A DNA stretch of 17,594 nucleotides from Deltaproteobacteria bacterium. GTDB taxonomy: Bacteria; Desulfobacterota; Binatia; Binatales; Binataceae. A program made the position numbers and the translations under genes. Location: the NCBI GenBank assembly GCA_021786815.1, contig JAJYMR010000314.1:1-17594 (forward strand). The letters run 5' to 3'. The notes under the pieces were generated by a model that was not told the origin of the DNA, did no database searches, and saw only the letters and a list, made by a program, of their open reading frames with translations. How positions within the stretch are numbered: the first letter of the stretch is position 1; every line of letters begins with the position of its first letter. This document shows positions 8,089-15,360 of this stretch, piece after piece.

Positions 8089-8267
8089 CCGTCGGGCACA
8101 GCCTATCGTCGTGAAGGAGCACTTGCGGGAATCCATCAGGGGCAGTTGTTTCCAAAGGATACGCCTTTCTTTGCAAAAGCCTTTGAAACGCGTCGGAGGC
8201 ATGGCGATTGCTCTTTGAGGGCGGCAATCGATGCGCCTTTTGCCTGAAACAACCGGAAGGACGATAG

Positions 8268-9482
8268 ATGGATTTCAGCTACACGCCTGAGCAGGAAAAA
8301 TTTCGCGGCGAGGTTCGCCGTTTCCTCGAAAAAACCTCGGCTGAGGTTTTCGGCCCAAGTATCGACGCTCTAGCCACCTGTTCCGAGAACCTGATTTTCG
8401 GCAGCGACGAGCGCCACTGGAAAATGATGCTCGAGTACCATCGCCGCCTGCTCGACGCCGGATATCTCGCGCTTCATTGGCCGAAGGAATGGGGCGGCGC
8501 GGGAGCGGGACTGGTCGAACAGGCGATCTACCAGGACGAAGTGATGCGACTTGGGCTTCCGCTTTTCGGAGCGAACCATCTCGCGATCGACAGGATCGGC
8601 CCTACGCTTATGCTGTTCGGGGCCGATTGGCAGAAAAAGCGCTTCATCCCGAAGATGCTCACGGCCGAAGAGATTTGGTGTCAGGGCTATTCCGAGCCGA
8701 ATGCGGGCTCCGATCTCGCGGGCCTTCAGACGCGCGCGGTCTTAGACGGCGATCATTTCGTAATCAACGGGCAGAAAGTGTGGACCAGCCTGGCGCATCG
8801 CGCGAACTTTCAAGTCCTGCTGGTGCGCACCGATCCCGCCGCGCCGAAGCACAAGGGAATCTCCTATCTGCTCGTCGACATGAAGACGCCGGGCATCACC
8901 GTGAGACCTCTGGTGAAGATCACGGGGCACGCCGGCTTCAACGAGGTCTTTTACGACAACGTCGTGGTGCCGCGGGAAAACCTGGTCGGCGAGTTGAACA
9001 AGGGATGGGAAGTTTCGGTCGCAATGTTGATGTTTCAGCGAGTGTCGGCCGGCACCCGTCAGCCAATCGAGCGCACCGTCAAGCAGCTCTTCGAGCTTTC
9101 CAAGGCGATCCAATTCGACGGAGTTCCGGCGCACACGCATCCTTACGTCCGTCAAACCCTGGTGAAGTTTGCGAGCGAGGCTCGATGCGTTTCGCTGGGG
9201 CGCTATCGCGCACTCAGCTCGCATCTGAAGGGCAAGGCTCCCGGTCCCGAGGGTTCCTTCGCGAAGCTGTTCACGTCGGAACTCAATCTGCGCGTGACCA
9301 TGTTCGCCGCCGAGATGCTGGGTGCGTACGCGGCGATCGAGAACGACCCGCTGAATGGCGCCAATCGGGACCTGTGGGTGCGCCGGCTCCTAAACGCGCG
9401 CGAATACACGATCGCCGGCGGCACCAGCGAGATTCAGCACAACATCATCGGAGAGCGCGTGCTCCGTCTGCCCAAAGGCTAG
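8268..9482 (+). CDS. Acyl-CoA dehydrogenase-family protein lacking the usual catalytic Glu
   Basis: FAD-dependent flavoprotein of 404 residues; the family oxidises acyl-CoA thioesters to 2-enoyl-CoA. It shows WPKEWGG (71-77), the FAD/substrate motif GYSEPNAGSDLAGLQTRA (140-157), INGQKVWTS (166-174) and the C-terminal TIAGGTSEIQHNIIGERVL (381-399). In medium-chain dehydrogenases the catalytic Glu sits in YEGTAQIQ; here that position is Gly384. The alternative helix-G Glu of isovaleryl-CoA dehydrogenase and some FadE proteins falls at FQR, where this protein has Gln257. It may be a non-catalytic partner of a heteromeric enzyme or use another base. GGAAGGA lies 6 nt before the ATG and supports this start. 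It converges with the DUF1329 gene, leaving only 70 bp between them. The substrate is unknown. Confidence 0.93.
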   Translation: MDFSYTPEQEKFRGEVRRFLEKTSAEVFGPSIDALATCSENLIFGSDERHWKMMLEYHRRLLDAGYLALHWPKEWGGAGAGLVEQAIYQDEVMRLGLPLFGANHLAIDRIGPTLMLFGADWQKKRFIPKMLTAEEIWCQGYSEPNAGSDLAGLQTRAVLDGDHFVINGQKVWTSLAHRANFQVLLVRTDPAAPKHKGISYLLVDMKTPGITVRPLVKITGHAGFNEVFYDNVVVPRENLVGELNKGWEVSVAMLMFQRVSAGTRQPIERTVKQLFELSKAIQFDGVPAHTHPYVRQTLVKFASEARCVSLGRYRALSSHLKGKAPGPEGSFAKLFTSELNLRVTMFAAEMLGAYAAIENDPLNGANRDLWVRRLLNAREYTIAGGTSEIQHNIIGERVLRLPKG

Positions 9483-9491
9483 CCGGGCACG

Positions 9492-9524
9492 CGCCCTGGC
9501 CGGCGCGCCGCGCTTCGCCGGGCG
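9492..9524. terminator. Weak GC-rich hairpin between convergent genes
   Basis: CGCCC pairs with GGGCG, and after one bulged T, GGC pairs with GCC. It lies in the 70-bp gap between two convergent genes and could end transcription from either side, but there is no T-run on either strand. Low confidence. Confidence 0.25.
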
Positions 9525-9552
9525 ACCGCGCGATGAATCAGCGCTGCGCGAC

Positions 9553-10935
9553 TTATTCGCCGAGCCGGTTCAGAGCGTCGAGCGAGCCGTAACTCGAAAA
9601 CAGCTTCGCGTCGTCGAACGCGCACGCGTAGCCGCCGGCCGTCGCCGGAATCAGCTGCACACGCGACATTTTGCCGGTCTTCATGTCCATCGCGTGCAGG
9701 TGCGTCCATGCCCAGAACTGTTCCGGGACCGATTTGTTCCACGCGGCTCCGGGCTGGCGCGCAAAAATGCCATAACCGGTCTCGTGCTGATGGAGCGGCT
9801 TGTTCGTCGCGTCATAGCCGACCATCGTCATCGGGTTGAGCGTGCGCGCGTCGTACCAGACCCACTTTTTCGAATAGGGACATTCCTTGAAATGCACGGG
9901 TTTGAGTTCGGCGACGTAGGCCTCGGGCACCAGTTCCATCCGGGTGCGAAAATACTTGGTGCCGCTCTTGCCCCCGCAGACCGGAATTTTCCAGTCGGGG
10001 TTGGACGCAAACGCACCCTGACTGACACACGCCAGGGCCGGCCCCTTGCTGATCAGTTTGAAATCACCCCACGTCAGCAGCGGATCGCCAACCATCCACG
10101 CGTCGCTGACAAACATGGTGCTCCCAGGAAGCATCGGGTCGAAACGCTCGTATGGCGGGAAGGTTCTGATCCGCTTGGTGGTCGGCAGATAGGCGTAGGC
10201 GGTCGGAAAGCGGCGCTGATCGTAATGCCATACCGTGAACGTTCCGGTTCCGGCCACGTCCTGAGGCGCGACCACGAGAATAGTCATCAGGCGCAATTGG
10301 TTCTCGTGTCCGGACAAGTACGGCTTGGGATTCAGCACCACCCGCCCCACAGTCTGCGTCTGGACAAAGTAATTTTCGTACGTGTAATGAGTCACGCCGT
10401 CGCCGTCGGTGTCCCACTCGCGCATTGCGTCGGCTTCGGCGTCGTGCCGGCCCCAGGCGAGCGCGTTGCTATAAAGCAGTTCCTCGGGCGTTTTCGGATC
10501 GGGAAACGGATTACCGCCGATCCACGGCTTGCCGTCCTTGGTGTATACGTTGCCGTTGGCCGCTATATGATGCACGCCGCGGTTGCGAATCGTCGCTTCC
10601 AGGAACGGAACGAAGGTGAGCTTCCTCAAGTCGGTCTGGGTCGGAACCAGATCGACGACCCGGCCGTCGGACTTGATTTGCCAGTAAGCAATCGGGTCGA
10701 GCAGTTCCTTGACGATATCGACGTTGCTCGCGTCGAGCACTTGTCCGGCTTTGAGCTTGCCCTTGGTGTAAGCCTCGAGTGACAGGAGTTCGGGCGGATA
10801 GGCCGCTTGGCAGTTCGCCGTCCCTGCGATCGTGTCCCATAGCGGAGCAATTACGCCCGCGGCCATCACACCCTTGGCCGTCTGTTCCAGAAAATGCCTC
10901 CTGGTCCATCCATCGCCATATTTTCTCACGCGCAC
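9553..10935 (-). CDS. DUF1329 protein with twin-arginine signal
   Basis: Exported protein of about 460 residues matching the DUF1329 family, beta-rich proteins of the cell envelope often encoded near DUF1302 outer-membrane proteins and lipid-metabolism genes; biochemical function unknown. A Tat signal is visible: TRRHFLEQTAKG, then a hydrophobic MAAGVIAPLW. Family-like segments include GNPFPDPKTPEELLYSNALA, YDQRRFPTAYAYLPTTKRIR and VSDAWMVGDPLLTWGDFKLI. The frame stays open upstream to 11115, but those extra residues look non-coding. GGAGGAG at 10945-10951 is too close to the ATG at 10944 and fits best with GTG at 10935, which places the twin arginines at residues 12-13. ATG 10953 is the alternative (466 residues). 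It lies 275 bp downstream of the ACAD10/11-like gene on the same strand. No DUF1302 partner is in the window. Confidence 0.85.
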   Translation of the reverse strand: MRVRKYGDGWTRRHFLEQTAKGVMAAGVIAPLWDTIAGTANCQAAYPPELLSLEAYTKGKLKAGQVLDASNVDIVKELLDPIAYWQIKSDGRVVDLVPTQTDLRKLTFVPFLEATIRNRGVHHIAANGNVYTKDGKPWIGGNPFPDPKTPEELLYSNALAWGRHDAEADAMREWDTDGDGVTHYTYENYFVQTQTVGRVVLNPKPYLSGHENQLRLMTILVVAPQDVAGTGTFTVWHYDQRRFPTAYAYLPTTKRIRTFPPYERFDPMLPGSTMFVSDAWMVGDPLLTWGDFKLISKGPALACVSQGAFASNPDWKIPVCGGKSGTKYFRTRMELVPEAYVAELKPVHFKECPYSKKWVWYDARTLNPMTMVGYDATNKPLHQHETGYGIFARQPGAAWNKSVPEQFWAWTHLHAMDMKTGKMSRVQLIPATAGGYACAFDDAKLFSSYGSLDALNRLGE

Positions 10936-10944
10936 AAAAATCAT

Positions 10945-10951
10945 CTCCTCC
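10945..10951 (-). promoter_or_regulatory. Shine-Dalgarno deciding the DUF1329 start
   Basis: GGAGGAG on the minus strand. It overlaps the codons after ATG 10953 and abuts ATG 10944, leaving 9 nt to GTG 10935. Spacing therefore favours the GTG as the translation start. Confidence 0.5.
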
Positions 10952-11162
10952 ATTGCCGGCGCAATCCGCGCGCATCGTTCAACAGCGCCAAAACCGAAAC
11001 CGTCGCAGTGATGGCGGCCCTGATAGCTGTTCGCGCCGGCACCCCGGGGCTGTTTTTTGCGGCGCAAATCCCATCGAAGCACATAAGGCCGGCGTCGGGG
11101 AAATGGAAACCGCACTTTGCCAACCGGATGGTCGATATTTTATCGCGCCCAACGGCCGGCGA

Positions 11163-11184
11163 CCGCCGGGGACTCGCCCGGCGG
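11163..11184 (-). terminator. GC-rich hairpin after the ACAD10/11-like gene
   Basis: A perfect 8-bp stem, CCGCCGGG/CCCGGCGG, with a 6-nt loop, placed 27 bp beyond the stop of the acyl-CoA dehydrogenase gene. There is no immediate T-run, although an AT-rich TAAAATAT follows about 20 nt further on the minus strand. It may terminate or attenuate transcription, suggesting the DUF1329 gene has its own promoter or is only partly co-transcribed. Confidence 0.45.
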
Positions 11185-11210
11185 CCGCAGTCGCCGATTC
11201 GCCGCGCGGC

Positions 11211-12485
11211 TCAGATGCGGCCTGCGTACTTTTTCTCCGCGGCTTCGCGCAGCTTCGGAACGTGGCGCGACGGGAAAAGATCGGTCGTGCCCTTGTAGTC
11301 GCGCAGAATCTGGCGCGCGAGCGTCACCTTGTGGACTTCGGTCGGGCCGTCCGCGATTCCCATCACAAAGCTCTCGAGCAGTTGCTCGACGAACGGCATC
11401 TCGTCGCTCACCCCGAGCGAGCCGTGAAGCTGGATCGCGCGCGAGATGACCTCGTGAAACACTTTCGGCATCAGCGCTTTCACGGCCGAGATGTCCTTAC
11501 GCACCTTGCGATAGTCCTTGTACTTGTCGATTCGCCACGCGGTGCGCAGTACCAACAGGCGGAACGATTCAAGCTCGATCCACGAGTCGGCGATCTTCTC
11601 CTGCACCATCTGCTTGTCGGCCAGCAGCGAGCCCTGGGTCGTGCGCGAGAGCACCCGCTCGCAGATCATGTCGAACGCGCGGCGCACCTGCCCGATGGTG
11701 CGCATCGCATGATGGATACGTCCGCCGCCAAGACGCGTCTGCGCCACCTCGAAGCCGCCGCCGCGCTGCCCGAGCAGATGATCCTTGGGCACCTGTGCGT
11801 CCTGGTAGCGAACATAGCCGTGCGTGCCTTCGGTCTCGCCGACCCCGACCTTGACGCTTCGGACGAGATTTACGCCCGGAGTGTCGCTCGGGACCAGGAA
11901 CGCGGATTGGCGCTGATAGGGCGGCGCGTCGGGATCGGTGACCGCGATCACGATCAGAAAGGACGCGAAATTCGCATTGGATGAAAACCACTTCTCGCCG
12001 TTGATGACCCAGTTGTCGCCGTGCATCTCGGCGTGCGTGGTGAAGACCTTGGGATCTGCGCCGCCATGCGGCTCGGTCATCGAGAAAGCCGACACGATCT
12101 CGTTGTCGAGCAGCGGCTGGAGAAAGCGTTTTTTCTGCTCCGGCGTCCCGTATTTGGCGAGGATCTCCGCGTTGCCCGAATCGGGCGCCTGGCATCCGAA
12201 CACGATCGGGGCGAATCGCGAGCGGCCGAGAATCTCGTTCATCAGCGCGAGCTTCAACTGGCCGTAGCCCTGCCCTCCAAGCTCGGGCTCCAGATGACAC
12301 GCCCATAGCTTTCGCTTTTTGACCTCGGCCTGAAGCGGCCGGACCAGGACGTTGCGCTTGGGATCGCGCACGTCGTACGGATTTCCGAGCACGTAATCGA
12401 GCGGCTCGACTTCCTCGCGCACGAACTGCTCGATCCAGTCGAGTTGCTTTTGGAATTCGGGCTCCGTTTCAAAGTCCCAGCTCAT
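11211..12485 (-). CDS. Acyl-CoA dehydrogenase, ACAD10/11-like
   Basis: Soluble FAD flavoenzyme of 424 residues predicted to desaturate an acyl-CoA. Visible motifs are LEPELGGQGYG (65-75), FSMTEPHGGADPKVFTTHAE (134-153), INGEKWFSSNA (161-171), RLGGGRIHHAMRTIGQ (251-266), QLHGSLGVSDEMP (352-364) and MGIADGPTEVHKVTLARQIL (375-394). In the last motif Asp379 occupies the position of the medium-chain catalytic Glu, as is usual for the ACAD10/ACAD11 group. A good Shine-Dalgarno, GGAGGAT, ends 5 nt before the ATG. It is divergent from the helical-repeat gene at 12783 and is a different subfamily from the dehydrogenase at 8268. Chain-length specificity cannot be told. Confidence 0.95.
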   Translation of the reverse strand: MSWDFETEPEFQKQLDWIEQFVREEVEPLDYVLGNPYDVRDPKRNVLVRPLQAEVKKRKLWACHLEPELGGQGYGQLKLALMNEILGRSRFAPIVFGCQAPDSGNAEILAKYGTPEQKKRFLQPLLDNEIVSAFSMTEPHGGADPKVFTTHAEMHGDNWVINGEKWFSSNANFASFLIVIAVTDPDAPPYQRQSAFLVPSDTPGVNLVRSVKVGVGETEGTHGYVRYQDAQVPKDHLLGQRGGGFEVAQTRLGGGRIHHAMRTIGQVRRAFDMICERVLSRTTQGSLLADKQMVQEKIADSWIELESFRLLVLRTAWRIDKYKDYRKVRKDISAVKALMPKVFHEVISRAIQLHGSLGVSDEMPFVEQLLESFVMGIADGPTEVHKVTLARQILRDYKGTTDLFPSRHVPKLREAAEKKYAGRI

Positions 12486-12782
12486 GATTGATCCTCCATG
12501 CGCAAGTGTATTCTCCGGCGCGCATCATAAAGGAGCCGCGCTGCCGGGACGCGCGCGCGAATTGTCGCCCATACCGGCGGGTTTTGCCAGAGCGCTTGCC
12601 GCCACGAACGCCTCTCCTGCGACAGCCGCTCGAAACTTCCCCGGTTTGCCCGCCACACCGCCCGGTACGTTGTAGCATCGGCGAAACCAATGTAGCTGCG
12701 AAGCCATTTCAAAGTCCGCACTGCGGAGCGATTTTCGCCTGAAAACGCAATCGGTTCCCACTCTCTCGAAGAGGTATAAAAA

Positions 12783-13589
12783 TTGCTGCTCAAAACCCGC
12801 AAGCCGCCTATGCGTATCGACGAATTAAGAAAACGCCTTCTTGAGGAACGAAATAGACTTTCCGGCGCCCCGGCGAATCCCCGGACCGAGGTCCCGCGGC
12901 CAGTGAGCATCGCCTCCAACCAAGCGCTCCGGTCCAACCGCATTGACGAAACGCCGAAAAGCGAACCTGCATTGTCGGCTCAAGACGCTACCGCAGGCGC
13001 TTCTGGGGAAGCGGAAGTGATGAACGAATTGAATCAACTGTCTGTTGCCAGCGCTATCGGGAAATCCTTCGAGCGCACCAAGGCGTTCGAGGAGCGCTTT
13101 GCCAATTTGATGTCCACGTTCGAGCAGGCCGACAGACTCGCACAGCAGGCTATTGAAGCCGTCGAGCAACTGGGCGAACTCGCCGACCATCTGCCGTCGC
13201 TGGTCAAGGCGTTTGAACCGATGAAGGCGGTCAAGCGTCAGCTCGCCGCGCTCTCCAAAGCATTCGAACCGATGAAGCCGGCGGAAGAACAGATAGCCGA
13301 ATTCTCGCAGGCGTTCTCGAAGGCCTTCCACGAAAACCTGGTGCGAATCGCCCGGATGCTCGAGCCGGTCAGGGACTTCCAGACGCGACTGGCGGAACTT
13401 GCCTCGGATTTTTCACCCGCCAACGATCTTCAGAAGAGGTTTGACGAACTGGCGCACGCATTCGACGAAAGCCCTGCGGAAGAACCCGCTTCCACGGCCG
13501 TCGCGCAACCATCCGAGCAAAGCGGCGCGGAACAAAATGGGGCCCATGCCGAAGAACCCCCCGCGCTGAACGGAACAATCGCCTCGTAA
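12783..13589 (+). CDS. Helical protein with ~17-residue repeats, unknown function
   Basis: Protein of 268 residues with no recognised family. No signal peptide or membrane segment is seen, so it is probably cytoplasmic. The N terminus (MRIDELRKRLLEERNRLSG) is charged and helical. Residues 20-85 are low in order. Residues 90-222 form long amphipathic helix rich in Ala, Glu, Leu and Phe. Within it the 17-residue unit LVKAFEPMKAVKRQLAA recurs as LSKAFEPMKPAEEQIAE, with degenerate copies after it. The C terminus (about 225-268) is acidic and Pro/Ala/Glu-rich. The TTG at 12783 is chosen because GAGG lies 8 nt upstream; ATG 12810 is an alternative without a clear Shine-Dalgarno. The pattern would suit a scaffold, a filament or a surface-coating protein, but nothing specific can be claimed. 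Confidence 0.75.
   Translation: MLLKTRKPPMRIDELRKRLLEERNRLSGAPANPRTEVPRPVSIASNQALRSNRIDETPKSEPALSAQDATAGASGEAEVMNELNQLSVASAIGKSFERTKAFEERFANLMSTFEQADRLAQQAIEAVEQLGELADHLPSLVKAFEPMKAVKRQLAALSKAFEPMKPAEEQIAEFSQAFSKAFHENLVRIARMLEPVRDFQTRLAELASDFSPANDLQKRFDELAHAFDESPAEEPASTAVAQPSEQSGAEQNGAHAEEPPALNGTIAS
13200..13448 (+). repeat. 17-residue tandem repeat within the helical protein
   Basis: About five units of 15-17 residues cover residues 140-222. Units 1 and 2 share AFEPMK, and at DNA level GAACCGATGAAG occurs at 13215-13226 and 13266-13277, exactly 51 bp apart. Later units are FSQAFSKAFHENLVRIA, RMLEPVRDFQTRLAE and LASDFSPANDLQKRFDE. The rough consensus is Lxx-A/D-F-x-P followed by a Leu/Ile/Phe near position 14-15. 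Confidence 0.6.
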
Positions 13590-13612
13590 GCGTAAAGCCC
13601 GGAAGACCATTC

Positions 13613-13659
13613 CCAGTTGCCCCGCTCGGAGCGCCCGGCAGCGTTTGGAGCGCAACTGG
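13613..13659. repeat. Inverted repeat with 8-bp arms between two plus-strand genes
   Basis: CCAGTTGC (13613-13620) and GCAACTGG (13652-13659) are perfect complements around 31 nt that contains a smaller CGCT/AGCG hairpin. It lies just after the helical-repeat gene and before the SRPBCC-like gene. There is no following T-run. It could be a transcript-end structure or a binding site. Confidence 0.35.
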
Positions 13660-13680
13660 CGGATCGGTTACGTTGCGCGT

Positions 13681-14475
13681 ATGCCCTACGCGCGTAGCTT
13701 TGCCATCGGCATCTTTGCTATCGCGGGGCTGATACTGCTGCTGGTCCCAATACGTGCGGTCGCACAGCCACCGCTCCGTCTGCAAAAAACAGAAAGCCGC
13801 GTCGATACAAATGGCTGCATACATTTCGCGGCGACCACCGTGGTTGATGCGCCAATCGACGATCTATTCGAAGCATTGTCACACCCGGAGACGATGCCTG
13901 GCGGATTTGTACATCACAGGCTTTTCGTCGAGGCTCCGATCCAAAGAGCGCCCTTCAAAGGACCATGGGTCATTAAGTCGACCTTCGCCGGAAAAATTGT
14001 CGGAAGCTATCCGCTAATGGGGCGCGCGTGGGGGCCGCTCGGAGCACCGATGACATGGGTCGAGTACAATTTCGACCGTCAGCACTACACGATATACGAG
14101 ACGATAATCGGCGAATCGACTGGTTTCTTATCAAGCCCCATTTGCGTTCCGCCCAACCGAGCGCAATATGCGCTCTCCCCAGCCGAACGAGGATCCGCGA
14201 CTTTGGTGCGTTACAGCAAGCTGGAATGCTGGTCTCCAGATCTACGAAAAAAATGGCCTGGCTTTGATCAGCAACATATCGAATCTGACAGACGGTCGGT
14301 GAGCGAGCGGCTCGCCGTGGCTGAGCATTACGCTCGATTGTTCGCCAAGGGACGGGCTAAAGGCGCGACCTCGGCGCCCGCGTCCGCTCCTCCGCCCATC
14401 CACTCAGGCTTGGCGCAAACCCCAGCTCCGATGGCTACGGCTTCAAGAGCGACGCCCGCAGCTCCAAGACCGTAA
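13681..14475 (+). CDS. Exported SRPBCC (START-like)-fold protein
   Basis: Protein of 264 residues with a clear Sec signal peptide: MPYARS, hydrophobic core FAIGIFAIAGLILLLVP, likely cleavage after IRAVA (residue 28). The mature start contains CIHFAATTVVDAPIDDLFEA (about 41-60), the N-terminal strand and helix typical of SRPBCC/polyketide-cyclase lipid-binding folds, followed by a beta-rich region with WVEYNFDRQHYTIYETIIG. The last ~40 residues are an Ala/Pro/Ser-rich tail that is probably unstructured. A role in binding a hydrophobic ligand in the periplasm is inferred from the fold only. The ATG at 13681 is preferred over the in-frame TTG at 13645 because it starts the signal peptide directly. 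Shine-Dalgarno is weak. Codon third positions become less GC-rich towards the tail. Confidence 0.7.
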   Translation: MPYARSFAIGIFAIAGLILLLVPIRAVAQPPLRLQKTESRVDTNGCIHFAATTVVDAPIDDLFEALSHPETMPGGFVHHRLFVEAPIQRAPFKGPWVIKSTFAGKIVGSYPLMGRAWGPLGAPMTWVEYNFDRQHYTIYETIIGESTGFLSSPICVPPNRAQYALSPAERGSATLVRYSKLECWSPDLRKKWPGFDQQHIESDRRSVSERLAVAEHYARLFAKGRAKGATSAPASAPPPIHSGLAQTPAPMATASRATPAAPRP

Positions 14476-14758
14476 CCCGAACAAGACCACGCGCTGGGGC
14501 GGATGCCGCATGCTGAGCACCGATCCGGGGCGGCGTTTCATCGAGTACACTTGAGACAGTACCTATTTCGCGAATGAGAACGCGCCGAACGTGCACGAAG
14601 CCGGGCCAGCGGGCCGTGAGAATGAGCGCGCCGTATCGTCAGAGATGCCCGGAGAACAGGAGCGCATCTCGGCTTTCTGTTAGGATCCGCTTCCGGCGCC
14701 GGTTAGGTCGCCACGAATCGCTGTGAGTCCCCTGGGCGAAACGGCGGTGCCGCCGACG

Positions 14759-15280
14759 ATGCGAAACGACCTCGACATTTTGACGACCGGGCGGATGGCG
14801 GGCGAGCGAATCTCCGAATCGCACTTCGCCGAGCTTTGCCTGATGAATCGCGACGCGCGGGTGATGGCGACGCTCGGCGGCGTCCGCTCCAGCGAACAGA
14901 CGCGCGACTTCCTTGCAAAGGCGCTCGAGCATTGGCGTCGCCACGGTTACGGAATCTGGATATTTCGCGAGCGCGACGGCGGCAGATTCGTCGGACGCGC
15001 CGGCCTTCGCCACGTCGAGATTGGCGGCGCGCCCGAAGTCGAGCTGCTCTACGCCGTGATGGCCGAATTCTGGCGCGTCGGCCTCGCAACCGAGATGGCG
15101 CGCGCCCTCGCAAACCTGGCCTTCGAGCGTATCGGGCTCGAAAGCGTGGTCGCATTCACGCTGTCGGACAATCTCGCGTCACGGCGCGTGATGGAGAAGG
15201 CGGGATTCTCCTACGAACGCGACATCGCATGGGCCGGCCTGCGCCACGTGCTGTATCGCCTGAGAAATCCGGCGCGCTAG
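14759..15280 (+). CDS. GNAT acetyltransferase, RimJ/RimL type
   Basis: N-acetyltransferase of 173 residues using acetyl-CoA. Features are DILTTGRMAGERISESHFAE at the N terminus, MATLGG, YGIWIFRERDGGRFVGRAGL (strands 2-3), EVELLYAVMAEFWRVGLATE (strand 4 and the acetyl-CoA pyrophosphate loop) and the C-terminal signature NLASRRVMEKAGFSYERDI. The pyrophosphate loop reads WRVGLATE where many members have WGxGYATE, a mild variation. The substrate could be a protein N terminus, an antibiotic or a small amine. ATG 14759 fits the family start better than the upstream GTG at 14723. It ends 80 bp from the convergent amidohydrolase gene. Confidence 0.9.
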   Translation: MRNDLDILTTGRMAGERISESHFAELCLMNRDARVMATLGGVRSSEQTRDFLAKALEHWRRHGYGIWIFRERDGGRFVGRAGLRHVEIGGAPEVELLYAVMAEFWRVGLATEMARALANLAFERIGLESVVAFTLSDNLASRRVMEKAGFSYERDIAWAGLRHVLYRLRNPAR

Positions 15281-15360
15281 CACTTCTCGCGCCTGAACGT
15301 TTCACCTTTCGAAAGATTCGCACAGTACGCGCCTGACGATCACGCGCGCGCCCCGTGCAT

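Noticed and set aside
8154..8172. AAAGG/CCTTT hairpin followed by CTTTG as a terminator of the methyltransferase gene
   Set aside because: The stem has only five pairs, mostly A-T, and the tail is not a real T-run.
9694..11984. Long plus-strand open frames (362 and 401 codons) opposite the DUF1329 and ACAD genes
   Set aside because: Both are antisense to genes with clear motifs; their translations are low-complexity Arg-rich and domain-free.
12775..12780. TATAAA as a -10 promoter element for the helical-repeat gene
   Set aside because: It sits between the GAGG and the TTG start, and no -35-like hexamer lies 16-18 bp upstream. It is more simply an AT-rich ribosome-site spacer.
14430..14554. 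Protein-like fragments in two plus frames after and overlapping the SRPBCC-like gene (for example RWGGCRMLSTDPGRRFIEY before a stop at 14554)
   Set aside because: The pieces are short and in different frames, match no family I know, and would need a frameshift to join. They could be a decayed gene tail but are not supported enough to annotate.
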